A stretch of 64,000 nt of DNA from Pimelobacter simplex. Lineage in GTDB: Bacteria; Actinomycetota; Actinomycetes; Propionibacteriales; Nocardioidaceae. The DNA lies in NCBI RefSeq assembly GCF_900114845.1, contig NZ_FOUK01000003.1:62001-126000 (forward strand), in the 5' to 3' direction. Each line of letters begins with the position of its first letter. The stretch's first letter is position 1. This document shows, piece by piece, positions 57,575 to 64,000 of the stretch. Under the pieces are notes generated by a model that had not been told where the DNA came from, ran no database searches, and saw only the letters and a list, made by a program, of their open reading frames with translations. Made by a program: the position numbers and the translations under genes.

Positions 57575-58061
57575 GCAGCCCGAGCCCACCGACACCGACC
57601 GCTCCGCGCGCGCCATCGCCGCGGCCGACGCGCTCGGCCTCACCTACGAGGTCACCCGGCACGGCCCGGTCGGCTCGCTCGAGGAGGCCGCCGCGGTCCG
57701 CGGCATCGAGCCACGCCAGATCGTCAAGACGATGGTCGTCCGCGTCGCCGACGGCGACCACCGCTTCGTGCTCGTGCCCGGCGACCGGGAGATCTCCTGG
57801 CCCCAGCTGCGCGCCCTCCTCGGCGTCAACCGGATCTCGATGCCCTCGGCCGACGCCGCCCGCGAGGTGACCGGCTACGTGCGCGGCACCATCACCCCGC
57901 TCGGCGCCACGACCCCGCTGCCCGTCATCGCCGACAGCCGGGTCACCGGGACCGTCTCGGTCGGCGGCGGCGGGTACGGCGTCGCCCTCACGCTCGACGG
58001 CGACGCGCTGGTCGCGGCGCTCGGCGCGACGGTCGCCGACGTCACCGCGCCTGCGGGTTGA
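57567..58061 (+). CDS. YbaK/EbsC family aminoacyl-tRNA deacylase
   Basis: 164-residue editing-domain protein. YbaK-type features: YEVTRHGPVGSLEEAAAVRGIEPRQIVKTMVVRVADGDHRFVLVPGDREI, the lysine in the IVKTMV strand, and VTGYVRGTITPLG followed by LPVIADSRVTG. YbaK deacylates Cys-tRNA(Pro) and related mischarged tRNAs in the cytoplasm. It overlaps the GMC oxidase by 8 nt but has its own promoter-like box. Confidence 0.9.
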   Translation: MPEQPEPTDTDRSARAIAAADALGLTYEVTRHGPVGSLEEAAAVRGIEPRQIVKTMVVRVADGDHRFVLVPGDREISWPQLRALLGVNRISMPSADAAREVTGYVRGTITPLGATTPLPVIADSRVTGTVSVGGGGYGVALTLDGDALVAALGATVADVTAPAG

Positions 58062-58067
58062 GGTTGG

Positions 58068-58139
58068 CGGCAGTTTCACCGCCTAGGCGGTGAAACTGCC
58101 GGTGGGCCCAGGGAACTCCGTGCGCCCACCGGCAGTTTC
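58068..58139. repeat. Perfect 34-bp palindrome with a competing second hairpin
   Basis: 58068-58101 is perfectly palindromic (half CGGCAGTTTCACCGCCT). Its right half, GAAACTGCCGGTGGGC (58092-58107), also pairs perfectly with 58124-58139 over 16 bp, so the two structures exclude each other. It lies between convergent genes. It probably terminates transcription on both strands; the third arm is unexplained. Confidence 0.7.
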
Positions 58140-58180
58140 GTACGCCCAGTCGCCGCCGCCGTCGCGCGCGCCAGCCGCCA

Positions 58181-58954
58181 TCACTCCGGACCGTCGGGCT
58201 GCGGCCGCGAGACCGTCTGGTCGACCTTCCGGCCGTGCCGGTCGAACCGCACCATGGCGCTCGCGTCGAACGGTGCGCCTGCCCAGGCGGAGATGAGGGT
58301 GCGCTGGGTCGAGGCCGGGTCGGGCCGGGCGATGATCAGGTAGCAGCTGTCCGCGGCGGTGAGCAGCGCGCGGGCCGTGGCGCACAGGCCGGCCAGGTCG
58401 GTGCCGGCGAGGTCCGCGAGGTCGTGCGGCGCCATGCGCCCGCTGGTGTCGCCTCGGTCGCTCAGCCTGGTGCCGTCCCAGAAGAGCTCGATCGCGCGCT
58501 GGTCGCCCCGCGCCACCGGGGTCGCGAACGGCACGGTCAGCTCGGCGTAGGAGTCGTGGAGGACGGCTTGGAAGACCAGCGTGCTGCCCTGCCGCTCCTG
58601 GAGAGCGGCGAGCAGGCGGCCGAAGCCCTGGGCACCCATCGGGCTGGGACCGGGCCGCTCGGGCTCGGCCGCGAGCCGCGGCACCACCTCACCCGGGCCC
58701 GGGTCGCGGTCCGCGCGGCCGATCACGATGCCCCCGACGACCACGACCGCCAGGAGGAACAGGACCAGCAGCTTGCTCCCCGCGCCCTGGGGACCGCGGC
58801 GGACGGTGCGCTCCTCGACCGTGCGGACGTACGGCAGCTCCGCAGGCGCCGCGTACGGCGTGATCTCGGGCCGGCCGGCGGTGTCCGCAGGGTCGAACCC
58901 GTCGCTGCGCCGCTGCGGGTCGGGGGAGTACTGCTTCCACTCAGGGGGTGCCAC
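58181..58954 (-). CDS. Membrane-anchored protein of unknown function
   Basis: 257 residues from the GTG at 58954. A Pro/Arg-rich cytoplasmic head of about 55 residues is followed by one membrane helix, KLLVLFLLAVVVVGGIVIG (about 60-78), and an extracytoplasmic domain of 180 residues with LVFQAVLHDSYAELTVPFATP and CATARALLTAADSCYLIIARPD. I do not recognise the family; two Cys residues could form a disulfide. TACCGT stands 6 nt upstream. Confidence 0.65.
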   Translation of the reverse strand: MAPPEWKQYSPDPQRRSDGFDPADTAGRPEITPYAAPAELPYVRTVEERTVRRGPQGAGSKLLVLFLLAVVVVGGIVIGRADRDPGPGEVVPRLAAEPERPGPSPMGAQGFGRLLAALQERQGSTLVFQAVLHDSYAELTVPFATPVARGDQRAIELFWDGTRLSDRGDTSGRMAPHDLADLAGTDLAGLCATARALLTAADSCYLIIARPDPASTQRTLISAWAGAPFDASAMVRFDRHGRKVDQTVSRPQPDGPE

Positions 58955-58960
58955 GGCGCC

Positions 58961-58966
58961 ACGGTA
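58961..58966 (-). promoter_or_regulatory. -10 box TACCGT for the membrane-anchored protein
   Basis: TACCGT on the minus strand, six bases before the GTG at 58954-58952. Confidence 0.5.
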
Positions 58967-59044
58967 GTGCTTCTCGAGGCTTGAACCGGAGCTCCCGCGA
59001 CGGGCCGAGTTCACCCGCTGATCCGCAGGTGCGACGATGGCGCC

Positions 59045-60385
59045 ATGGCCGACTCCACCACCCACGATGTCGCCGGCGAGGTCGTCGACCTGTGCCGTGA
59101 GCTGATCCGGATCGACACCTCCAACTACGGCTCCGACGAGGGCCCTGGCGAGCGCAAGGCGGCCGAGTACGTCGCCGGGTTGCTCGACGAGGTCGGCATC
59201 GCCGCCGAGGTGATCGAGACCAAGCCGGGCCGGGCCAACGTGGTGGCGCGCTGGGGCGGTGCGGGCGGGGGCTCCGGCTCCGGCTCGGCGGCCGCTGATC
59301 GAGGCGCGCTGCTGCTGCACGGCCACCTGGACGTCGTCCCGGCCGCGGCCGAGGACTGGCAGGTCCACCCGTTCAGCGGCGAGGTCCAGGACGGCTACGT
59401 CTGGGGCCGCGGCGCGGTCGACATGAAGGACTTCGACGCGATGCTGCTCTCGGTGGTCCGGGCCCGGCAGCGCGCCGGCCGGGCGCCGGAGCGCGAGGTC
59501 GTGCTCTGCTTCACCGCCGACGAGGAGGCCGGCGGCCACGACGGCGCCCAGCTGCTCGTCGAGAACCACGCCGAGTGGTTCGAGGGCTGCACCGAGGCCG
59601 TCGGCGAGGTCGGCGGCTTCAGCACGACCGTGCGCGGACGCCGGCTCTACCTGATCGAGGCAGCCGAGAAGGGCATGGCCTGGATGCGCCTCAGCGCGCG
59701 CGGCCGGGCGGGCCACGGCTCCATGCTCAACGACGACAACGCCGTCACCCGGCTCGCGGCCGCCGTCGCCCGGATCGGCGCCCACGACTGGCCGGTCCGG
59801 CTCACCCCGACCATGCGGACGCTGCTCGCCACCGTCGGCGAGCTCGCCGGCGTCGAGGCCACCCCCGAGAACGCGCCCGCGCTCGTCGAGGAGTTCGGCG
59901 GCGCCGCCCGGATGCTCGGCGCCGTGCTCCGCAACTCCACCAACCCGACCATGCTCGAGGCCGGCTACAAGGTGAACGTCATCCCCACCGACGCCACCGC
60001 GCACGTCGACGGCCGCTTCCTGCCGGGCTTCGAGGACGAGTTCTTCACGACGCTCGCCGAGCTGACCGGCGAGGGCATCGACATCGACTTCGTCTCGCGC
60101 CAGCCCCCGTGGGAGACGCCGTACGAGGGCGCCCTGGTCGACGCGATGACCCGCAGCCTGCTCGCCGAGGACCCCGACGCCCTCGTCGCGCCGTACCTGA
60201 TGAGCGGCGGCACCGACGCCAAGCACTTCAGCATGCTCGGCATGCGCTCCTACGGCTTCGCGCCGCTGCGGCTGCCCGACGACCTCGACTTCACCGCGCT
60301 CTTCCACGGCGTCGACGAGCGGGTGCCGGTCGACGCGCTGGAGTTCGGTGCGCGGGTGATGGACCGCTTCCTCGACGAGATCTGA
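59045..60385 (+). CDS. M20 family metallopeptidase
   Basis: 446-residue dizinc peptidase/deacylase. Metal ligands are visible in order: GHLDVVPA (His and the conserved Asp), GRGAVDMK (bridging Asp), DEEAGG (catalytic Glu and ligand Glu) and a C-terminal His in LFHGVDERVP. The lid domain lies about 180-290. Family members are ArgE, DapE, dipeptidases and carboxypeptidase G2; this one is closest to actinobacterial M20/M25/M40 peptidases. The start is ATG with GACGAT 6 nt upstream. Confidence 0.92.
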   Translation: MADSTTHDVAGEVVDLCRELIRIDTSNYGSDEGPGERKAAEYVAGLLDEVGIAAEVIETKPGRANVVARWGGAGGGSGSGSAAADRGALLLHGHLDVVPAAAEDWQVHPFSGEVQDGYVWGRGAVDMKDFDAMLLSVVRARQRAGRAPEREVVLCFTADEEAGGHDGAQLLVENHAEWFEGCTEAVGEVGGFSTTVRGRRLYLIEAAEKGMAWMRLSARGRAGHGSMLNDDNAVTRLAAAVARIGAHDWPVRLTPTMRTLLATVGELAGVEATPENAPALVEEFGGAARMLGAVLRNSTNPTMLEAGYKVNVIPTDATAHVDGRFLPGFEDEFFTTLAELTGEGIDIDFVSRQPPWETPYEGALVDAMTRSLLAEDPDALVAPYLMSGGTDAKHFSMLGMRSYGFAPLRLPDDLDFTALFHGVDERVPVDALEFGARVMDRFLDEI

Positions 60386-60401
60386 CGAGGACTGCCGCCG
60401 C

Positions 60402-60635
60402 TCAGGCGGTGCGGACGGCCCGGATGATCTTGCGGCGCAGCACGACGCGCCGCTTGCCGTCCGGGCCGATCTGCACCCGGTCGAGCTCCCAGCCGCCGTG
60501 CTCGGCGCGCTCGACGAGCAGCTTGGTGACGACGTTGCGCGAGAAGTCGCGGTCGAAGGTGACCCGCTCGAACTCCCACTCGACACCGCGCCCGAGCCCG
60601 CGCATCAGGCCGGGCCGGAGCAGCGCGCGGCTCAT
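60402..60635 (-). CDS. DUF5703 family small basic protein
   Basis: 77 residues: VEWEFERVTFDRDFSRNVVTKLLVERAEHGGWELDRVQIGPDGKRRVVLRRKIIR. The E-W-E-F and GGWEL...G-RRV-LRRKI pattern is that of DUF5703 (DUF4177-like) proteins. The function is unknown. Its ATG overlaps the stop of the aldo/keto reductase gene (ATGA), so they are co-translated. Confidence 0.75.
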   Translation of the reverse strand: MSRALLRPGLMRGLGRGVEWEFERVTFDRDFSRNVVTKLLVERAEHGGWELDRVQIGPDGKRRVVLRRKIIRAVRTA

Positions 60636-61585
60636 GCGGCACCTGCCGACACGTCGTCGAGCGCGGCCCGGATCTCGGGCGGCAGCACCTTCTCCTCGGA
60701 GGCGAGGGCGGCACTCAGCTGGTGGGCGGTCCGCGCGCCGACGACCGGCGCGGTGACGCCGGGGGAGTCGCGGACCCAGACGAGGGCCACCTCGAGCGGC
60801 GTCCAGCCGAGGCCGTCGGCCGCGCGGGCGACCGCCTCGACGATGCCGCGGCTGTGGTCGTCGAGGTAGGCCTCGACGAAGCCGGAGAAGACGGGGGAGG
60901 CGGCCCGGGAGTCCGACGGCGTGCCCGTGCGGTACTTGCCCGTCAGCACGCCCCGGCCCAGCGGCGACCAGGGGAGGACGCCGATCCCGAGCGCCTCGGC
61001 CGCGGGCAGCACCTCGCGCTCGATGCGCCGGTTGACCAGCGAGTACTCCATCTGGGTCGACACGATCCGGGCCCGCCCCGGCACGGCCTCCTGCAGCGTC
61101 GCCGCGCGGGCGGTCTGCCAGCCGTTGTAGTTGGAGATCCCGACGTACGTCGCCCGCCCGCTGCTCACCGCGTGGTCGAGCGCGGCGAGCGTCTCCTCGA
61201 GCGGCACGTCGTCGCTCCAGATGTGCACCTGCCACAGGTCGACGTGGTCGGTGCCGAGCCGCTCGAGCGAGCGGTCGAGCCCGCGCAGCAGCGCCCCGCG
61301 GGAGGTGTCCGTGACCCGCTCGGACCCGCGCCGCCAGATGCCCGCCTTGGTCGCGAGGACCACCTCGTCGCGTCGTACGACGTCGCCGAGGAGGGAGCCG
61401 ATCAGCTCCTCGGAGCGCCCGTCGGTGTAGCCGGCGGCGGTGTCGATCGTCGTCCCGCCGGCCTCGACGTACGCCGCGAGCTGGTCGCGCGCCTCGTGCT
61501 CGTCGGTGTCCTTGCCCCACGTCATCGTGCCCAGGGCGAGCCGCGACACCTGGAGGCCGCTGGCGCCGACGTACCGCTGCTGCAT
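60632..61585 (-). CDS. Aldo/keto reductase
   Basis: 317-residue NADPH-dependent TIM-barrel reductase. The catalytic tetrad is identifiable as Asp and Tyr in TIDTAAGYTDGRSEELIG, Lys in VLATKAGIW and His in LWQVHIWSDD. The C-terminal cofactor part is APVVGARTAHQL. The nearest group is AKR proteins of the YhdN/Tas type. TACCTT is 7 nt before the ATG. The substrate is unknown. Confidence 0.92.
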   Translation of the reverse strand: MQQRYVGASGLQVSRLALGTMTWGKDTDEHEARDQLAAYVEAGGTTIDTAAGYTDGRSEELIGSLLGDVVRRDEVVLATKAGIWRRGSERVTDTSRGALLRGLDRSLERLGTDHVDLWQVHIWSDDVPLEETLAALDHAVSSGRATYVGISNYNGWQTARAATLQEAVPGRARIVSTQMEYSLVNRRIEREVLPAAEALGIGVLPWSPLGRGVLTGKYRTGTPSDSRAASPVFSGFVEAYLDDHSRGIVEAVARAADGLGWTPLEVALVWVRDSPGVTAPVVGARTAHQLSAALASEEKVLPPEIRAALDDVSAGAA

Positions 61586-61650
61586 GGGGCACAAGGTATC
61601 CGGCCCGCCCCGGGACCGGTGCGCCGCCACACCGCCAACCAGCGACTCCC

Positions 61651-61656
61651 TAGGAT
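61651..61656 (+). promoter_or_regulatory. -10 box TAGGAT for uppP
   Basis: TAGGAT, 8 nt before GTG at 61665, in the 79-bp gap divergent to the aldo/keto reductase. Confidence 0.5.
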
Positions 61657-61664
61657 GTGCCGTC

Positions 61665-62507
61665 GTGGTCGACTTCCTCCAGGCAGTGTTCCTCGGCGTG
61701 CTCCAGGGACTGACCGAGTTCCTCCCGATCTCCAGCAGCGCGCACCTGCGGATCTTCCCCGAGCTGTTCGGCTGGGGCGACCCGGGCGCGGCGTTCACCG
61801 CGGTGATCCAGATCGGCACCGAGCTCGCCGTCCTCGTCTACTTCCGCAAGGACATCTGGCGGATCGCCCGCGCCTGGGTGCTCTCGCTGGTCAAGCCGGA
61901 GTACCGCGGCTCCCTCGACGCCCGGATGGGCTGGTACATCATCGTCGGCTCGATGCCCATCGTGATCCTCGGCATCCTGCTCAAGGACGTCATCGAGAAG
62001 GACTTCCGCAACCTCTGGATCATCGGCTGCACCCTCATCGTGATGGGCCTCGTCCTCGGCCTCGCCGACCGGATCGGACGCAACGAGCGCGCCATCAAGC
62101 AGATGACCCTCCGTGACGCCGCCCTCATGGGCGGTGCCCAGGCCCTCGCCCTCGTCCCCGGCGTCTCCCGCTCGGGCGCCACCCTCTCGATGGGCCGCTT
62201 CCTCGGCTACGAGCGCGAGGCCGCCACCCGCTTCGCCTTCCTCCTCGCCATCCCCGCCGTCGTCGGCGCGGGGCTGTTCGAGCTCAAGGAGATCGCCAAC
62301 GTCGGCACCGCCCACCCGGGCGAGGCCGACTACGGCTGGGGCCCGACGATCACGGCGACGATCGTGTCGTTCGTCGTGGGCTACGCCGCCATCGCGTGGC
62401 TGCTGAAGTGGGTCAGCACCCGCTCGTACACGCCGTTCGTGCTGTACCGGGTGGTGCTGGGTGCGGCCGTGCTGGTGCTGCTGGGGACGGGCGTCCTGGC
62501 GGCCTAG
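61665..62507 (+). CDS. uppP: Undecaprenyl-diphosphatase
   Basis: Integral membrane enzyme of 280 residues that recycles undecaprenyl pyrophosphate to the lipid carrier for cell-wall synthesis; overproduction gives bacitracin resistance. Both family motifs are present: GVLQGLTEFLPISSSAHLRIF (E-rich motif) and the GVSRSGATLSMGRFLG motif. About eight membrane segments are seen. The length is typical of BacA/UppP. Confidence 0.96.
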   Translation: MVDFLQAVFLGVLQGLTEFLPISSSAHLRIFPELFGWGDPGAAFTAVIQIGTELAVLVYFRKDIWRIARAWVLSLVKPEYRGSLDARMGWYIIVGSMPIVILGILLKDVIEKDFRNLWIIGCTLIVMGLVLGLADRIGRNERAIKQMTLRDAALMGGAQALALVPGVSRSGATLSMGRFLGYEREAATRFAFLLAIPAVVGAGLFELKEIANVGTAHPGEADYGWGPTITATIVSFVVGYAAIAWLLKWVSTRSYTPFVLYRVVLGAAVLVLLGTGVLAA

Positions 62508-62534
62508 CCCGCCGGGCCTTGTCACCGCGCTCCG

Positions 62535-62610
62535 CCTTGTAACTACGTGTTCAGACCACTACCAGGGGTGTCCACCACCCGGGTAGTGGTCTGAACACTG
62601 AGTTACAAGG
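62535..62610. repeat. Long hairpin repeat, copy 1
   Basis: Outer arms CCTTGTAACT / AGTTACAAGG and inner 17-bp arms GTGTTCAGACCACTACC / complement (62547-62563 and 62582-62598) around an 18-nt GC-rich loop. It lies between convergent genes. It is almost identical to copy 2 at 63119-63188. Confidence 0.8.
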
Positions 62611-62613
62611 GGC

Positions 62614-63078
62614 TCAGCACCTGCCGTGGCGATGCAGCGTGATGCCCAGGTCGGTGCGCGGGTCGGACCGGAACTCGTCGTCGTAGGTCAGCGTCGCGCT
62701 CACACGGCGCCCGCCGATCCGCTTCTCGAAGCACCACGCCCTCCGCTCGCTGCGCACCCACCCGGCCTCCTCCAGGACGGCGCCGCCCGCCGGGAGAGCG
62801 GCGTCGCGCTCCAGGCCGGTGACGAGCTCGAGGCTGGCCGCGACCGACGAATCGTCCTGGTCGCAGGACCAGTCCGGCTCGGCACCGGGATCGAGCCGGC
62901 CGGCCAGCGCGGCCAGCGCCGGGTCGTCGGTCAGGCGGCGGCCGAAGTCGACGTCGCCGCGGGTGCATCCGTAGAGCCCGGCGCCGCCGTCGTACGCCAG
63001 GACGGCGCCGACCGCGGTCATCGACGCCAGGGTGGCGGTCGCCGCGGTGAGCACCAGCGTCGTCCGGGCGGTCCGCAT
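62614..63078 (-). CDS. Secreted or membrane-anchored protein of unknown function
   Basis: 154 residues. An N-terminal signal or anchor reads RTTLVLTAATATLASMTAVGAVLAYDGG (about 5-30). The exported part has four cysteines (YGCTRGDV, WSCDQDD, AWCFEKR and the terminal GRC), suggesting two disulfides. I recognise no family. CATACT is 6 nt before the ATG. Near-identical hairpin repeats stand on both sides of the gene. Confidence 0.65.
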   Translation of the reverse strand: MRTARTTLVLTAATATLASMTAVGAVLAYDGGAGLYGCTRGDVDFGRRLTDDPALAALAGRLDPGAEPDWSCDQDDSSVAASLELVTGLERDAALPAGGAVLEEAGWVRSERRAWCFEKRIGGRRVSATLTYDDEFRSDPRTDLGITLHRHGRC

Positions 63079-63118
63079 GCGGTCAGTATGGCGGCGCCGT
63101 CCGCGGGCCGCTGCGCCA

Positions 63119-63188
63119 TGTAACTCAGTGTTCAGACCACTACCAGGGGTGTCGACCACCCGGGTAGTGGTCTGAACACTTAGTTACA
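63119..63188. repeat. Long hairpin repeat, copy 2
   Basis: Outer arms TGTAACT / AGTTACA and the same inner 17-bp arms (63128-63144 and 63163-63179) as copy 1. Over about 72 aligned bases the two copies differ at four positions. It lies between the start of the secreted-protein gene and the end of corA. Confidence 0.8.
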
Positions 63189-63213
63189 AGCGGATCGGCG
63201 TGCGCCTGACGGG

Positions 63214-64000
63214 TCAGAACCAGCCCGACTTCTTGAAGAAGATCCACAGCCCCGCCACCGACGACAGCATCAGCAGGATCGCGAACGGGTACCCGAACGT
63301 CCAGCTCAGCTCGGGCATGTGCGTGAAGTTCATGCCGTAGACCCCCGCGATCAGCGTCGGTACGACGACCAGCGCGGCCCCCGCGGAGATCTTGCGCATG
63401 TCGTCGTTCTGCTGCACCGCCACCCGCGAGAGGTGCGCGTCGAAGGCGCTGGAGAGCAGGTCGTCGAGGGTCTCGAGGCCGTCGGCGGCGAGCTGGAGGT
63501 GGTCGTTGACGTCGCGGAAGAAGGGGGCGGACTCGGTGGCGATGAGGTCGACGGCGCCGGTTGCGAAGCGGCGCATGGGCTCGCGGAGGGGGAGGACGGC
63601 GCGGCGGACCTCGGAGAGCTCGCGCTTGAGGATGTAGATGCGGCCGGCGTCGTTGGTGCGGCGGTCGGAGAAGACGGAGACCTCGACCTCGTCGACGTCG
63701 GTCTGGAGCTCGGCGACGACGGAGGTGTAGCCGTCGACGACGGCGTCGCAGACCGCGTAGACGACGGCGGAGGGGCCGTGGCCGAGGACGGCCTGCTGCT
63801 GCTCGAGCTCGTGGCGGGCGTCGCGGAGGGAGGAGCCGCGGCCGTGGCGGACGGTGATGACGAACTTGGGGCCGACGAACAGGTTGATCTCGCCGGTCTC
63901 GACGGCGTCGTCCTCGTCGACGTACCAGAGGGTCTTGAGGACGAGGAAGAGGCTGTTCTCGTAGCGCTCGAGCTTGGGGCGCTGGTGGGCGACGACGGCG
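63214..64000 (-). CDS. corA: CorA family magnesium/cobalt transporter, C-terminal part (5' end outside window)
   Basis: 262 residues of a CorA-type divalent cation channel. The visible part covers most of the cytoplasmic domain (from VVAHQRPKLERYENSLFLVLKTLWYVDED), the long stalk helix (LLSSAFDAHLSRVAVQQNDDMRKISA), TM1 with the selectivity motif GMN in GVYGMNFTHMPE, TM2 and the basic end FFKKSGWF. The start lies beyond base 64000. The reading frame is open to the window edge. Confidence 0.95.
   Translation of the reverse strand, partial: AVVAHQRPKLERYENSLFLVLKTLWYVDEDDAVETGEINLFVGPKFVITVRHGRGSSLRDARHELEQQQAVLGHGPSAVVYAVCDAVVDGYTSVVAELQTDVDEVEVSVFSDRRTNDAGRIYILKRELSEVRRAVLPLREPMRRFATGAVDLIATESAPFFRDVNDHLQLAADGLETLDDLLSSAFDAHLSRVAVQQNDDMRKISAGAALVVVPTLIAGVYGMNFTHMPELSWTFGYPFAILLMLSSVAGLWIFFKKSGWF

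Noticed and set aside
62535..63188. The hairpins near corA as a magnesium riboswitch
   Set aside because: They lie downstream of corA (which is on the minus strand) and are simple long palindromes without aptamer features.

Overview
The window is chromosomal DNA from a very high-GC Gram-positive actinobacterium. Gene content and order point to Nocardioides or a close relative in Nocardioidaceae; this is inferred from family knowledge, since no 16S gene is present. Supporting signs are the gcvH / FHA protein / MerR / bifunctional nuclease / MerR / gcvP block known from mycobacteria, a mycobacterial-style fabG-inhA pair, a two-ACT-domain SerB, very frequent GTG starts, and many genes with a TAnnnT box only 6-8 nt upstream of the start codon (the actinobacterial leaderless signature). 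Coding density is very high. The longest apparent gap without a gene is about 260 bp (44949-45210), so no stretch above 300 bases lacks an annotation.

Layout. 1-5859: glycine cleavage region (end of gcvH, a zinc-ribbon FHA protein of the GarA/OdhI type, two MerR regulators, a bifunctional nuclease, a glycine riboswitch and gcvP). 5864-8854: serine hydrolase, thioesterase-like protein, small DUF proteins and dodecin. 8949-11654: FabG and InhA-type reductases for fatty-acid elongation, a YwaF-like membrane protein and a SixA-type phosphatase. 11661-16929: SerB, an ABC ATPase, an NfeD/band-7 pair and a TauE-type permease. 16948-20158: two DUF4190 membrane proteins, an alpha/beta hydrolase and a SpoIIE-type phosphatase. 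20220-23249: a flavin-dependent oxidoreductase/FMN reductase pair behind a strong palindrome, then an acyl-CoA dehydrogenase. 23375-29953: PEBP protein, CysG-like siroheme enzyme, TrmH methyltransferase, an unusual alkyltransferase-like/HNH fusion, a DapB-like dehydrogenase, an AhpD-like protein, an esterase and peptide deformylase. 30014-35963: two co-transcribed acyl-CoA dehydrogenases with a palindrome over their promoter, an ECF sigma factor with a membrane partner, galactokinase, a nucleosidase and a lone LysR effector domain.

36008-44672 is the most distinctive part. A cysteine-poor IscA-like protein, tRNA-Leu(GAG) and a group of small membrane and stress-type proteins precede a complete Streptomyces-type gas-vesicle cluster (gvpY-like, gvpZ, gvpA, gvpF, gvpG, gvpO, gvpJ, gvpL, gvpS, gvpK), closed by a bidirectional terminator. 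Sequences matching the actinobacterial SigB-type promoter (GNNT-N15-GGGTAC) stand before the gvp cluster and before the neighbouring small-membrane-protein operon, suggesting joint stress or osmotic control.

45211-58061: SnoaL-like protein, a five-gene peptide-type ABC importer with a trailing hydrolase, LysR and AraC regulators, and a Baeyer-Villiger-type monooxygenase overlapping a GMC (cholesterol-oxidase-like) oxidase; together these look like uptake and oxidation of an organic substrate. 58062-64000: housekeeping and transport genes (YbaK deacylase, M20 peptidase, aldo/keto reductase, UppP, CorA) interspersed with remarkable long intergenic palindromes, two of them nearly identical and flanking one small secreted-protein gene.

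All calls rest on reading motifs and gene order; no database search was run.
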